A stretch of DNA of 64,000 bases from positions 249,534-313,533 of the forward strand of contig NZ_LMHV01000034.1 in NCBI RefSeq assembly GCF_001429725.1, written 5' to 3'. Every line of letters begins with the position of its first letter. Positions within the stretch are counted from its first letter, which is position 1. The translations under genes and the position numbers were made by a program. Source of the DNA: Rhizobium sp. Root708 (lineage in GTDB: Bacteria > Pseudomonadota > Alphaproteobacteria > Rhizobiales > Rhizobiaceae). The notes beneath the pieces are model-generated. The model saw nothing but the letters and a program-made list of their open reading frames with translations, did no database searches and had not been told where the DNA came from. Below, piece after piece: positions 16,480 to 27,574 of this stretch.

Positions 16480-16812
16480 ATGAACAACCTCAATATCATA
16501 ACGCGCAAGGCGGAGCGAAAGATCTGCCGCATCTTCGGCAAGGTACGCTATCTCAACAAGGAAGTGGACGCGCGGATCGTCAATCTGTCCACCAGCGGTA
16601 TCGCCCTAGAGGTACGATCGCCGCTGCACGCATCGTCTGGGAGCCGTGTGCAGATCGTGGCCGACGACCTCGGCGCGCTGCAGGGGATCATCCGCTGGAA
16701 CCACAATGGCCGGCTCGGAATTCAGTTCGATCCGAACTCCAATTCCCGCGCCCAGGTTTCCTCCTATTTCCGGTTTTTCCATCGCGACGTCAAACCCGTC
16801 CTGATGCGGTAA
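16480..16812 (+). CDS. PilZ domain protein (candidate c-di-GMP receptor)
   Basis: A 110-aa single PilZ domain. The c-di-GMP binding signature is partial: RKAERKICR near residue 7 in place of RxxxR, and the NLSTSGIALE motif near residue 37 matching D/NxSxxG. I prefer the ATG at 16480 (MNNLNII) because GGGGAGC stands before it; a frame also opens at 16447. The ligand-binding pattern is reasonable, so the protein may link c-di-GMP to motility or polysaccharide output. Confidence 0.8.
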   Translation: MNNLNIITRKAERKICRIFGKVRYLNKEVDARIVNLSTSGIALEVRSPLHASSGSRVQIVADDLGALQGIIRWNHNGRLGIQFDPNSNSRAQVSSYFRFFHRDVKPVLMR

Positions 16813-16900
16813 CGCATGTCATATTAAGGGTTTACTCCGCCGCAAATGTACCTAGTCTCGCCTGCGGGCCGGGCGACGCGTCATTTTCGAAGGAGCTTTC

Positions 16901-18889
<1,989 letters not shown>

Positions 18890-18897
18890 GGAAAAAC

Positions 18898-18919
18898 GGC
18901 GGGGCTAGCGCGCCCCGCC
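18898..18919. terminator. bidirectional hairpin between cpdB and the LysR gene
   Basis: GGCGGGGC (18898-18905) and GCCCCGCC (18912-18919) form an 8-bp GC stem. The run of A residues just before it gives a T-tract on the minus strand, so it best suits the LysR transcript. Confidence 0.6.
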
Positions 18920-19903
18920 TCATTCCGCGGCCAGAGGCACATCCGGCGAACGAATTTCGCTCAATGCAGCGTGAAAATCCGCGTGACTCGGGCATGCCGT
19001 AAGGCGCGTTCGAAACGCATCGATCATCCAGCTCGCGGCAGGCCCGGGCGGGCTTGCGACCCTTCGCATCGCGTAGATCGGGTACTCGCCCTGCTCATAG
19101 GCTTGCAGATCGAGATGCACGAGGGCGCCGCTCATCAGGTCGTCGCGGATGATCGAAGCGGGCAGACCTCCCCAGCCAAGACCGCCACGAATCAATGCGT
19201 GCTTGCTGGCAATGTCGCTGACGCGCCACGTCTTGTAGGACAGCACATTGAAGTCCCTGCCCTTCGTCAGGCCGGACGCATCGGTGACGACAAGCTGAAC
19301 CTCCTCGCGAACGTCAGCCAGGCTGAGCGGTCTGCCGATATTCGCCAGCGGATGCGTGCTTGCCGCCACCGGCATCATGAAGGAATGGCCGATCCGTTCG
19401 ACTGTCAGCGAATCGTCCTGCTTCAGCACCGCGCCGCCGATCCCGATCGACGCCTTGCCCGTCAGGACGGCATCCATGACCATGCCGAGCTCACCGGCAT
19501 TCAGGTTGAGGGATACGGTGGGGAAACGTTCCCGAAACTCGCGCAGGACATCCACAATGGCTCTCGACGGCACCATGACGCTTATCGCGACCGATACCTC
19601 CGCCTCCAACCCTTCCTTCAGGCTCTTGACGCGGGCGCGCATCACCTGCAGGTCGGTCAACAGCCGGCGCGCATCCTCCAGCATTGCCTTTCCGGCTTCA
19701 GTCAGCTTTGGCTGGCGCGCGCCGGAACGCTCGAAGAGCGGCATTTCAAGCTGCGCCTCGAGATTGGCGATCGTGTAGCTGACCACGGACTGCGCACGGT
19801 TCAGCGCACGCGACGCCGCAGAAAAGCTGCCCGTCTCGGCAACGGTCAGAAATACCTGCAGCTGGTCCAATGTGGGGTTCGGAAGCATACCCATCCAATC
19901 CAT
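18920..19903 (-). CDS. LysR family transcriptional regulator
   Basis: A 327-aa regulator. The N-terminal winged helix-turn-helix (LDQLQVFLTVAETGSFSAASRALNRAQSVVSYTIANLE, about residues 13-50) is standard, followed by a substrate-binding-like effector domain. Starts at 19903, 19894 or 19888 are possible. It is divergent from azoR with a 123-base gap, which strongly suggests that azoR is its target. The inducer is unknown; quinones or azo compounds are natural guesses from the neighbour. Confidence 0.92.
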   Translation of the reverse strand: MDWMGMLPNPTLDQLQVFLTVAETGSFSAASRALNRAQSVVSYTIANLEAQLEMPLFERSGARQPKLTEAGKAMLEDARRLLTDLQVMRARVKSLKEGLEAEVSVAISVMVPSRAIVDVLREFRERFPTVSLNLNAGELGMVMDAVLTGKASIGIGGAVLKQDDSLTVERIGHSFMMPVAASTHPLANIGRPLSLADVREEVQLVVTDASGLTKGRDFNVLSYKTWRVSDIASKHALIRGGLGWGGLPASIIRDDLMSGALVHLDLQAYEQGEYPIYAMRRVASPPGPAASWMIDAFRTRLTACPSHADFHAALSEIRSPDVPLAAE

Positions 19904-19919
19904 CGATAATCTTAATCGA
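19903..19919. promoter_or_regulatory. candidate LysR operator
   Basis: TCGAT (19903-19907), seven bases, ATCGA (19915-19919): an interrupted inverted repeat right at the regulator's start in the divergent region, as expected for an autoregulatory LysR site. The motif is short, so chance is possible. Confidence 0.35.
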
Positions 19920-20026
19920 CATTATCCCAGTTTTTTAGATAGGCCGCCAGACATATTTCTCCTGTCGAACCGGTGTCCGACGACTTCCAAGCGGGCCCCG
20001 AAGCCAAGACGAGAGGAATATCAATC

Positions 20027-20641
20027 ATGTCTTCCATTCTGCTTCTGACCTCCAGCCCGCGCGCCGAGTCTCTTTCCACGACCATCGCCGCTGACCTCGC
20101 AACCAAGCTCCAGACCCAGCGCGCCGGCACCGTTGTCGTGCGCCGCGACCTGGCTGCCAAGCCCCTGCCGCACATCGACGATCTGTTCACCGCAGCCATC
20201 CGCAAGCCGGCCGACCAGCGCACCGCGCAGGAAGCCGAAGCCGTAAAGACCTCCGATGAACTGGTCGACGAACTGCTCGCAGCAGACACGATCGTCATCG
20301 GCACCGGCCTCATCAACTTCAACATCTATTCTTCGCTGAAGACCTGGATCGACAACGTCGCCCGCGCCGGCCGTACCTTCCAGTACACCGAAAGCGGCCC
20401 GGTTGGCCTTGCCACCGGCAAGAAGGTTTATGTTGTTCTGGCATCCGGCGGCGTCTATTCGCAGGGTCCGGCCGCAGGCATGAACCACGCTGTTCCGTAC
20501 CTGAAGTCCGTTCTCGGCTTCCTCGGCATCACCGACATCGAAACCATCTACGTCGAAGGCCTGGCATTCGGTCCCGAGGCTGCTGAGAAGGCTATCGGCG
20601 CAGCCAAGGCGCGCGCTGAAGAAATCGCGTTGGCCGCCTAA
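20027..20641 (+). CDS. azoR: FMN-dependent NADH-azoreductase / quinone reductase
   Basis: A 204-aa flavodoxin-fold enzyme. The FMN phosphate loop is SSPRAESLST near residue 8, the GLINFNIYSSLKTWIDNVARAGRTFQY region is typical of AzoR, and VLASGGVYS near residue 130 contacts the flavin. It reduces quinones and azo bonds with NADH. The ATG at 20027 follows GAGAGGAA; an upstream in-frame ATG at 19973 lacks a ribosome site. It is divergent from the LysR gene that probably controls it. Confidence 0.93.
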   Translation: MSSILLLTSSPRAESLSTTIAADLATKLQTQRAGTVVVRRDLAAKPLPHIDDLFTAAIRKPADQRTAQEAEAVKTSDELVDELLAADTIVIGTGLINFNIYSSLKTWIDNVARAGRTFQYTESGPVGLATGKKVYVVLASGGVYSQGPAAGMNHAVPYLKSVLGFLGITDIETIYVEGLAFGPEAAEKAIGAAKARAEEIALAA

Positions 20642-20664
20642 GGCATCATCGCTGATCATGTTCA

Positions 20665-20696
20665 GGCGGTCGGTTTCACCGGCCGCCTTTTCTTTT
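20665..20696 (+). terminator. Rho-independent terminator of azoR
   Basis: GGCGGTCGG / CCGGCCGCC stem (one T-G pair) with a TTTCA loop, followed by TTTTCTTTT. Confidence 0.85.
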
Positions 20697-20709
20697 GTCC
20701 GGTTGAATC

Positions 20710-21981
20710 TCAGCCGGTCTGGTCGAGACCGACGCGACCGACCACGCAGTTTCTGCCATTGCGCTTGGCGAGGTAGAGGCGTTCATCGGCGGCGGAAAGC
20801 ACGCTGGTGAAACTAGCGCCGTCGGCGACCGCCGTCGCGACGCCGACGCTGACCGTGACCTGCCGCCCATCAGGCGTGCTGACGCTGTTTGCGATCGTCC
20901 ACCGCAGCCGCTCGGCAAGGCGAAGCCCTTCGCCATGATCGGTGTTCGGGCAGATCGCCACGAACTCCTCACCGCCGAAGCGGAACATGCGATCGTTGGC
21001 CCTGAGGATGCTGCCGAGGCGCCCGGCAATGGCCTTCAGCACCTCATCCCCCTGCAGATGGCCAAACTGGTCGTTGACGTCCTTGAAGTGATCCGCGTCG
21101 AGGATGATGACGGTCACATCCTGCCCCTGCCGCAAGGCTTCCTTGATCATCGCAGGCGCTTCCAGCTCCAGCCTTGTGCGATCGTAGAGGCCGGTCAGGA
21201 CATCCCGGCCGGTACGGCTCAGGAGGTCGTTATAACGTTCGCGGAATGTCAGGTCGCCGAAGATGTCACCGATCGGTCGCGAATTGAACGCGAGCACGGA
21301 GTGCCGGCGGATTCCGTGCTCGTAGATCGCAAACATCGCCGTATAGAGGCAGACGGAGAACATCTTCGCCTTCCATCCGCCCCAGAAGGCCGCGGCCGGT
21401 ACATCGAAGAAATAGTGAACAGCGCCGAAAAAGCCTATCTGGTCGAAGGTTAGAAGCGCAAAGCCGCACAGCATGAAGCGCAGAACGACTCTATGCCTGA
21501 GATAGCGCCCCAAGCGCTCGTAGAGCAGAATGATCCCGATCGAATCGAGATAGAGGAGCGCGGTGCCCCACAGCATCAGGCCGCCCATTTCCTTCAGGAA
21601 ATCGAAGTTGGCACCCTGCCCCGCAGACAACTCTCCGGGCGAATGCAGCTGAAGCAGCCATGCGATGCTGACCGTCAGGAGGTTGCCGATGAACAATCCG
21701 TAGATTGGCTGGCGAACGATCGCCGCATCCTCCTGCAGGTAAAGCATCAGGATCATCATGAGCTTTCCGGCAAAGAAGACGGAGGAGCCGGGCGACACCG
21801 TGCCGAACGGCAGCGGCACATAGAAAACCGCCGCGAGATAGGTTTCCATGAAATGCATGACGCCGAGCGCTGTCAGGAACATGCCTAGGCCCAGGCGGTA
21901 ACGGAAATGCAGCAGCGTCACCATCAGCGTGAAATAGCCGATGGCCTCGACCACAAAGAGAAGGAGATTTACGTTTTCCAT
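20710..21981 (-). CDS. membrane-bound diguanylate cyclase (GGDEF)
   Basis: A 423-aa protein. The first 240 residues hold about seven hydrophobic helices and no recognised sensor name; the C-terminal GGDEF domain has an intact active site (GGEEF, residues 336-340) and an intact inhibitory I-site (RAND, residues 327-330), so it should make c-di-GMP from GTP with product feedback inhibition. The substrate-binding segment reads DADHFKDVND. It converges on azoR. The PilZ protein at 16.5 kb is a possible effector of the same signal, but nothing links them directly. Confidence 0.92.
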   Translation of the reverse strand: MENVNLLLFVVEAIGYFTLMVTLLHFRYRLGLGMFLTALGVMHFMETYLAAVFYVPLPFGTVSPGSSVFFAGKLMMILMLYLQEDAAIVRQPIYGLFIGNLLTVSIAWLLQLHSPGELSAGQGANFDFLKEMGGLMLWGTALLYLDSIGIILLYERLGRYLRHRVVLRFMLCGFALLTFDQIGFFGAVHYFFDVPAAAFWGGWKAKMFSVCLYTAMFAIYEHGIRRHSVLAFNSRPIGDIFGDLTFRERYNDLLSRTGRDVLTGLYDRTRLELEAPAMIKEALRQGQDVTVIILDADHFKDVNDQFGHLQGDEVLKAIAGRLGSILRANDRMFRFGGEEFVAICPNTDHGEGLRLAERLRWTIANSVSTPDGRQVTVSVGVATAVADGASFTSVLSAADERLYLAKRNGRNCVVGRVGLDQTG

Positions 21982-22216
21982 TGGTCGGCCCGGCCACCAG
22001 CGTTCAGTCGAAGCCGGCGAAGTGCGGCTCTCAACTCAAGGCAATCGTTTGCCACCAGCCGATCGGCCGAACGAAAAACAGTCGAAGTTTCAACGGGCTT
22101 AAACACAAAAGTATCCTGCAAAACCTGCAGGCGATATCATTCGCTTCAATACTTTAACAATGGATGAGCAAAAGCGCGTGCGGTGCTCGCCAGTGGTCGA
22201 TTTCCGGCGAAAACGA

Positions 22217-22546
22217 TCAGACCTGTCGCACCTTCGCACCATCGCTGAACAGCGAGGGGCCGTTCTGATCGATGATCTGCTGGGCCTTCCGCACCGTGCA
22301 CTCGATGGCGTCGTCGGAGGACGAGAACATGTCGGCGCGGATGAAATTGCGCACGAGCAACTCGTCTCCGACCGTCTTCTCGATACGTCCGGCCAGGCGA
22401 TACTGCCCGCCTTCCTTCTGCGGCTCGGCATAGATGGTGCAATCACCATAAAGCTGCGGCTCGGAGGCAACGGCTGCACCGCCGCCGCCGGTCGGTTTCG
22501 CGTTGCCGGAAAACATGGAAAAAATGCTGGAAAATATAGAAGCCAT
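22217..22546 (-). CDS. HlyU family protein
   Basis: A 109-aa protein of the HlyU family (PF10115). After a low-complexity, glycine-rich N-terminus it has the conserved core YAEPQKEGGQYRLAGRIEK, then a DELLVRNFIRADMF stretch and a C-terminal helix. HlyU in vibrios regulates haemolysin genes, but in rhizobia the role is not known. It lies 36 bases downstream of ilvA on the same strand and may be co-transcribed with it. Confidence 0.85.
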   Translation of the reverse strand: MASIFSSIFSMFSGNAKPTGGGGAAVASEPQLYGDCTIYAEPQKEGGQYRLAGRIEKTVGDELLVRNFIRADMFSSSDDAIECTVRKAQQIIDQNGPSLFSDGAKVRQV

Positions 22547-22582
22547 GTCCCGCCTTTATCATGCTGCCCGGCAACGGAAAAG

Positions 22583-23833
22583 TTAAATAATCAGGTTCGC
22601 CAGTATCTCGTTTTCGGTGATGTCTTCGAAGCCGATCGCGGCGTTTTCGAAATTTGCCACGAGCTGGGCGAAGTTCTCAGGCGCCTTGGTCTCGATGCCG
22701 ATCAGGACGGAACCGAAGTTGCGGGCCGTCTTTTTCAGGTATTCGAAACGCGCGATATCGTCGTCCGGCCCCAGGAGATTGAGGAAGTCGCGCAGCGCGC
22801 CCGGGCGCTGCGGCATACGCAGGATGAAGTATTTCTTGAGGCCCGCGTAGCGCATCGCACGCTCCTTCACGTCAGGCAGGCGCTCGAAGTCGAAATTGCC
22901 ACCCGACACGATCGCGACAATTCTTTTGCCCCGGATCGCTTCCGGGGCCAGCGACGCCACGGCCGTCAGCGACAGCGCACCGGCAGGCTCTAGCACGACA
23001 CCCTCGACATTCAGCATTTCGCTGATCGTCACGCAGATCGCGTTCTCCGGCATGAGAAGGACCTGCTCGGACGAGAACCCTTTCAGGGCTTCGAAATTCA
23101 GATCGCCGATCCGGCCGACTGCGGCGCCATCGACGAAATTGTCGACTTTCGGCAGCGTCACGACCTGCCCGGCTTCGATGCTTCGCTTGAGGCTCGGAGC
23201 GCCGGCGGGCTCGGTTAAGATGAAGCCTTCCCTGGGAACGATGTCCTTCAGATATCCGCTGACGCCGGCAGCGAGACCGCCGCCGCCGACCGGCATGACG
23301 ACGAGGTCGGGAACTGCTCCTTCAGGCAGTTGCTGCATGATCTCAGCCGCAACCGTTGCCTGCCCCTCGATGATGTCGACATGGTCAAACGGAGGCACCA
23401 TGACGCCATCGATCGCTTCGACATGGTCTCGCGCGGCCTTGTAGCACTGATCGAAGAAGTCGCCGGTCAGCTTGATCGTGATGAACTCGCCGCCGAAAAT
23501 CCGGGTCTTGTCAATCTTCTGCTGCGGGGTCGTGACCGGCATGAAGACTACGCCTGGAACGCCGAAGTGGCGGCAAACAAAGGCAAAGCCCTGGGCGTGG
23601 TTGCCGGCGGAGGCGCATACGAACGTCTTGTCAGCAGCTCCGGTGACGAGTGCCTTGCGGAAGAAATTGAAGGCACCGCGGATCTTGTAGGACCGAACGG
23701 GCGAAAGATCCTCGCGCTTCAGCCAAATCTCCGCACCGTATCTGGAAGAAAGGTGCTCATTGAGCTGCAGCGGCGTAGCCGGAAAGAGGCTCCGCATTGC
23801 TTCTTCGGCGCGTTCGACATCCTGTGTGGTCAC
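22583..23833 (-). CDS. ilvA: threonine ammonia-lyase (threonine dehydratase)
   Basis: A 416-aa PLP enzyme that deaminates threonine to 2-oxobutyrate, the first step of isoleucine synthesis. The PLP lysine lies in SYKIRGAFN near residue 49, and the glycine loop MPVGGGGLAAG is near residue 190. The last 80 residues form an ACT-like regulatory domain (YFILRMPQRPGALRDFL), so feedback control by isoleucine is likely. This is the single-ACT form of about 400 residues rather than the 500-residue enterobacterial form. Confidence 0.92.
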   Translation of the reverse strand: MTTQDVERAEEAMRSLFPATPLQLNEHLSSRYGAEIWLKREDLSPVRSYKIRGAFNFFRKALVTGAADKTFVCASAGNHAQGFAFVCRHFGVPGVVFMPVTTPQQKIDKTRIFGGEFITIKLTGDFFDQCYKAARDHVEAIDGVMVPPFDHVDIIEGQATVAAEIMQQLPEGAVPDLVVMPVGGGGLAAGVSGYLKDIVPREGFILTEPAGAPSLKRSIEAGQVVTLPKVDNFVDGAAVGRIGDLNFEALKGFSSEQVLLMPENAICVTISEMLNVEGVVLEPAGALSLTAVASLAPEAIRGKRIVAIVSGGNFDFERLPDVKERAMRYAGLKKYFILRMPQRPGALRDFLNLLGPDDDIARFEYLKKTARNFGSVLIGIETKAPENFAQLVANFENAAIGFEDITENEILANLII

Positions 23834-24007
23834 GGTCCCGATCCCTTGCTGTTTCGGCCCCCGCTATGGCACAGGCATAACAGCGAAAGAAGCCCATTTT
23901 CCGCTCGAATTGACTTCTATTGCAGAAGTCATGAAGCGAGGCCAAAAAAGAGCGTGTGATAACGAAATTGTGCACTGCACGAAAATTTCGAGATCGATAA
24001 TATAGGC

Positions 24008-24403
24008 GTGATGATCATCAACAAATTTGCCAAACCAGTCGCCTGGTGCCTGTTGGGCGGGATAATTTTCGTGACCGTTTCGCCGATCGGGTTGCGACCG
24101 CACACGATCACGACGGTCAATATCGACCGAGCGCTGGCCTACCTTCTGGTGGGCCTGGTTTTCGCGGTGGCATATCCCAAGCAATGGATGCGCATCGCAC
24201 TGCTCCTCATCGTCGGCGCAGTGGCTATCGAATACATGCAGTACTTGTCACCGACCCGTCATGCGCGCCTTCATGACGCGGCGATAAAGGCCGTGGGCGC
24301 GTCCTTCGGCGTTATGGCCGGCTGTCTCTTCAACAGATTTCGCCCTGACGTCGCTGAAGGCCGGACATCCTCCTCGATGGTTACCTCCGACGCACTTGAC
24401 TGA
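24008..24403 (+). CDS. VanZ-like membrane protein
   Basis: A 131-aa protein with about four hydrophobic segments and the VanZ-like pattern, including the P-I-G-x-R-P region after the first helix and the acidic-to-hydrophobic EYMQYLSPTRHARLHDAAIKAVGAS segment (residues 77-101). Function in proteobacteria is unknown. It stands alone, just before tRNA-Leu. Confidence 0.75.
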   Translation: MMIINKFAKPVAWCLLGGIIFVTVSPIGLRPHTITTVNIDRALAYLLVGLVFAVAYPKQWMRIALLLIVGAVAIEYMQYLSPTRHARLHDAAIKAVGASFGVMAGCLFNRFRPDVAEGRTSSSMVTSDALD

Positions 24404-24433
24404 ATCGCGTTAGTCGTTGAAGGAGAAAGCCAC

Positions 24434-24519
24434 GCGGGCGTGGCGAAACTGGTAGACGCAAGAGACTTAAAATCTCTCGGCCTTTGGCTGTGCGGGTTCG
24501 ATCCCCGCCGCCCGCACCA
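24434..24519 (+). tRNA. tRNA-Leu (TAA anticodon)
   Basis: An 86-base class II tRNA: acceptor GCGGGCG pairs with CGCCCGC, the anticodon loop CTTAAAA carries TAA, a long variable arm follows (CGGCCTTTGGCTG region), then GGTTCGATCCC and an encoded ACCA end. No integrase is nearby. Confidence 0.97.
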
Positions 24520-24672
24520 GAATTGTACTGCAATCGATCCGAAACAATACCCGACGGATCCGGCTTCATCACAAGACGCTTTATCACCACGTTAGAATGT
24601 GTTTTTATGCGCCCGCGAGGGAAATGCGGCGATAGCGTGTAGTTTGTAAGCTTGTCTTGTGGGAGTAAGGCG

Positions 24673-24810
24673 ATGGTTTACGATTGGGATGGCGCTCGGA
24701 CACGGCGCCTAAAGCTATTTCGAGCAGGCACGACATTTCTGATTGCCGCAGCGGTCGTCGGCGCGACACTTCTCTTATATACCGCAAAACTGCATGGATT
24801 GTACGGATAG
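24673..24810 (+). CDS. 45-aa single-helix membrane protein
   Basis: A short frame, ATG at 24673 to TAG at 24808-24810, with GGGAGTAAGG a few bases before the start. The product begins MVYDWDGARTRRLKLF and then has one clear hydrophobic segment of about 20 residues (FLIAAAVVGATLLLY). A charged N-terminus and one helix suggest an inner-membrane microprotein. I call it real because of the ribosome site, the charge pattern and its position in an otherwise empty gap between tRNA-Leu and wrbA. Function unknown. Confidence 0.6.
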   Translation: MVYDWDGARTRRLKLFRAGTTFLIAAAVVGATLLLYTAKLHGLYG

Positions 24811-24838
24811 CGCGCCTATGCGCTTCGTGGTCGTTTCA

Positions 24839-24868
24839 TAAAAAAGCGCGCCCGAACTCGGACGCGCT
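24839..24868 (-). terminator. Rho-independent terminator of wrbA
   Basis: On the minus strand, AGCGCGTCCG / CGGGCGCGCT (one mismatch) with an AGTT loop, followed by six T residues. It lies just beyond the wrbA stop. Confidence 0.8.
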
Positions 24869-24891
24869 CTTCATTGTGAACGGGGTCGCTG

Positions 24892-25488
24892 TTAGGCGAG
24901 CTTTGCGGCGATTTTCGCGACGTGAGCGCCCTGATATTTCGCTGCTTCCAGCTCGATAGCGGAAGGCTGGCGTGAGCCGTCGCCGTTGGTGATCGTCGAC
25001 GCGCCGTAGGGCGAGCCGCCCTTTACTTCTTCCGTTCCCATCTGGCCCTGGAAGGCATAGGGAAGACCGACCACGACCATGCCCTGGTGCAGGAAGGTCG
25101 GGATGAAGCCGAGGATGGTGGATTCCTGGCCGCCATGCTGCGTAGCCGAGGAGGTGAAGGCCGAGCCGACCTTGCCGACGAGCTTGCCGTTGAACCAAAG
25201 GCCGCCCGTCTGGTCCCAGAAATTGCGCATCTGCGAAGCGACGGTGCCGAAGCGGGTGCCGGCGCCAACGATGATAGCGTCATAGTCGGCGAGTTCGTCC
25301 GGCGTCGCTACCGGAGCGGCCTGGTCCATCTTGAAATGGGATGACTTGGCAACGTCTTCCGGAACGAGCTCGGGCACGCGCTTGACGGTGACGTCGGCGC
25401 CAGCGGACTTCGCACCTTCTGCAACGGCATAGGCCATCGTCTCGATGTGACCATAGGACGAATAGTAGAGAACCAGAACTTTAGCCAT
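24892..25488 (-). CDS. wrbA: NAD(P)H:quinone oxidoreductase, WrbA type
   Basis: A 198-aa flavodoxin-like quinone reductase. The FMN loop YYSSYGHIETMA is near residues 8-19 and the GTRFGTVASQMRNFWDQTG and SSATQHGGQE segments are diagnostic of WrbA. It reduces quinones with two electrons and so avoids semiquinone radicals. A frame is open for 28 more codons upstream, but AAGGAA precedes the ATG at 25488 and homology starts there. Confidence 0.94.
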   Translation of the reverse strand: MAKVLVLYYSSYGHIETMAYAVAEGAKSAGADVTVKRVPELVPEDVAKSSHFKMDQAAPVATPDELADYDAIIVGAGTRFGTVASQMRNFWDQTGGLWFNGKLVGKVGSAFTSSATQHGGQESTILGFIPTFLHQGMVVVGLPYAFQGQMGTEEVKGGSPYGASTITNGDGSRQPSAIELEAAKYQGAHVAKIAAKLA

Positions 25489-25781
25489 TTTCGCAATTTC
25501 CTTCTTTGGCGGTACCGACGGTGCCGGATCAGGCGCGCCGAACAGAACCCGTTTGATAAACTGTTGGATCATGGACGATGCCTCACAACGCTTTGTTGCG
25601 TTCGAAGCAATAGCTAACGCAGCCCTCGATGGGTCGCCAGCCGCAGGCAGGGAAACTCAGTGTTCAATCATAGTGGACGACATCAGGCTTGCATTCACAT
25701 TTTCGCGAAAAAACGCAAAGGCTTCCTGTACCGCCTATTTGCTATAAGTTCATAACAACGCATCGAATACGAGACCTTTTC

Positions 25782-26555
25782 ATGACTCAGGAAATTGTAA
25801 CGGCTGCCATGCTCGCCATCGGCGATGAGCTCCTTTCCGGCCGCACCAAGGATAAGAATATCGGCCACCTGGCGGATATGCTGCTTCTGGCGGGCATCGA
25901 CCTGAAAGAGGTCCGCATCGTCGGCGACGAGGAGGATGCGATCGTCGAGCCGCTAAATGCGCTCCGCGCGAAGTACGACTATGTCTTCACATCAGGCGGG
26001 ATCGGTCCGACGCATGACGATATCACGGCCGACGCGGTTTCGAAGGCATTCGGCGTCGCCTGCGACTACGACGACAAGGCGATGGCACTGCTCGGTGACA
26101 TGTACAAACGTCGCGAACTGGAATTTACCGAGGCACGCAAGCGCATGGCGCGGATGCCCGTCGGCGCTCAACACATCCCCAATCCGGTTTCGACAGCGCC
26201 GGGCTTTGTCATCGGCAATGTGCATGTGATGGCAGGCGTGCCGCAGGTCTTTCAGGCAATGGTCGACGCCGTCATCCCGACCTTGCGAACAGGAACGCCG
26301 GTTCTTTCCCTCGCCATATCCTGCCCCTTCGGCGAAGGCGACATCGGCACGCCGCTCGCAGCAATTCAAAAAGCTCATCCCGAAACCAGCATCGGGTCCT
26401 ATCCGCGCTATGTCGGCCAGAAGTTTTCGACCGAGATCGTCGTTCGCGGCCGCGCGCAGGACGTCATCGACGCCGCCGGCGCCGATGTCCGGGCAATGAT
26501 CGAAGACATCCAGAAAGCGAAGGAAATTCAAGAAAACCATTCGGCCGAGGCGTAG
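25782..26555 (+). CDS. molybdopterin-binding domain protein (CinA N-terminal type)
   Basis: A 257-aa protein consisting of the MoaB/Mog-like domain found at the N-terminus of CinA. It shows AMLAIGDELLSGRTKDKNIGHLAD and the SGGIGPTHDDIT motif near residue 68, but has no C-terminal nicotinamide-mononucleotide deamidase domain. Such single-domain versions are common in alphaproteobacteria; the real ligand is uncertain. The start at 25782 (MTQEIV) is preferred over 25689 because homology begins there. Confidence 0.88.
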   Translation: MTQEIVTAAMLAIGDELLSGRTKDKNIGHLADMLLLAGIDLKEVRIVGDEEDAIVEPLNALRAKYDYVFTSGGIGPTHDDITADAVSKAFGVACDYDDKAMALLGDMYKRRELEFTEARKRMARMPVGAQHIPNPVSTAPGFVIGNVHVMAGVPQVFQAMVDAVIPTLRTGTPVLSLAISCPFGEGDIGTPLAAIQKAHPETSIGSYPRYVGQKFSTEIVVRGRAQDVIDAAGADVRAMIEDIQKAKEIQENHSAEA

Positions 26556-26652
26556 ATTTACAGCCGATCAGCCCCACATGATTTAAGTCAAGGAAACGAT
26601 CACCTTCAAGACGCATTGATTGCACAAAGACCTTTTCGCGCAGGAGAACCTG

Positions 26653-27495
26653 ATGTCCTATAAAACGATCCTTGCCATTCTCGACACGGCCGACAATTGC
26701 GCAGCGGTTGCCGATTTCGCTTTCGCGATTGCCGCAGCAAACAACGCTCATGTCATAGGTTTGCACGCCGAAACGGTGGCTGTCGTGCCCCTCGTCGCGC
26801 CGATGGAAATTCCCGATCCGGTCGCGGTGCAGGCTCTACAGGACATGGCGCACTCCGAAACGGTCAACATCGAACGTATCGTGCAGCAGAAAGCGCAAGC
26901 GACAGGCGTATCTTTCGAATGGCGCAGCTACGCCTCCTCAACGGGATATGGAATCGGACCGCTCATCGAAAGCGCTCACAGCGCCGATCTCATCATTGCC
27001 TCGCAGGCGGATCCTTCAAGGCCGTCGGACAGTCATGTCGACGTGGACAGCTTTCTGCTTGAGAGCGGCCGGCCGGTGCTGATGATCCCGTTCATCATAC
27101 GGCAGCCCAAGCCGATCAAGCGCGTCCTCATTGCCTGGAACGGCTCGAAGGAAGCGGCGCGCGCTGCGTTCGATGCCCTGCCCTTCCTCAAGGCCGCCGA
27201 TGAAGTCGAGGTTCTATCCGTCGACCCCGTCGACAATGCCCTGCAGTCGGCGGCGGTCGCCGGAGCCGATATCGCCGCGACGCTCGCGCGCCACGGCATC
27301 CGGGTCACGCTGTCCACCGCGACCAGCACGGACAAGCACGCCGCCACCGTCATCGAGAACAGGCTTTCCGACAGCAGCATCGATCTTCTGGTCATGGGTG
27401 CCTACACGCATTCGCGGCTTTGGCAGATGATTTTTGGCGGAACGACGCGCACGTTGCTGCAGTCGATGACCGCGCTGACATTGCTGTCACGGTGA
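26653..27495 (+). CDS. universal stress protein (tandem UspA domains)
   Basis: A 280-aa cytoplasmic protein of two UspA-like domains. The second domain (from about residue 155) keeps the canonical start KRVLIAWNGSKEAARA and the end VMGAYTHSRLWQMIFGGTTRTLL, which contains the G-2x-G-9x-G-type ATP-binding loop; the first domain lacks it. CAGGAGAA before the ATG at 26653 supports the start. Likely induced by stress, but no stress promoter is obvious upstream. Confidence 0.9.
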   Translation: MSYKTILAILDTADNCAAVADFAFAIAAANNAHVIGLHAETVAVVPLVAPMEIPDPVAVQALQDMAHSETVNIERIVQQKAQATGVSFEWRSYASSTGYGIGPLIESAHSADLIIASQADPSRPSDSHVDVDSFLLESGRPVLMIPFIIRQPKPIKRVLIAWNGSKEAARAAFDALPFLKAADEVEVLSVDPVDNALQSAAVAGADIAATLARHGIRVTLSTATSTDKHAATVIENRLSDSSIDLLVMGAYTHSRLWQMIFGGTTRTLLQSMTALTLLSR

Positions 27496-27574
27496 TAGAC
27501 GCTGCGAAGGGCTTGCCTTTTGCTGCCAAATTCCGCTAATTGCGACGACCGACGATAGCTCCGGCTTCGGTTCC

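Noticed and set aside
18971..19909. 312-aa + strand frame opposite the LysR gene
   Set aside because: Shadow of a well-supported LysR gene.
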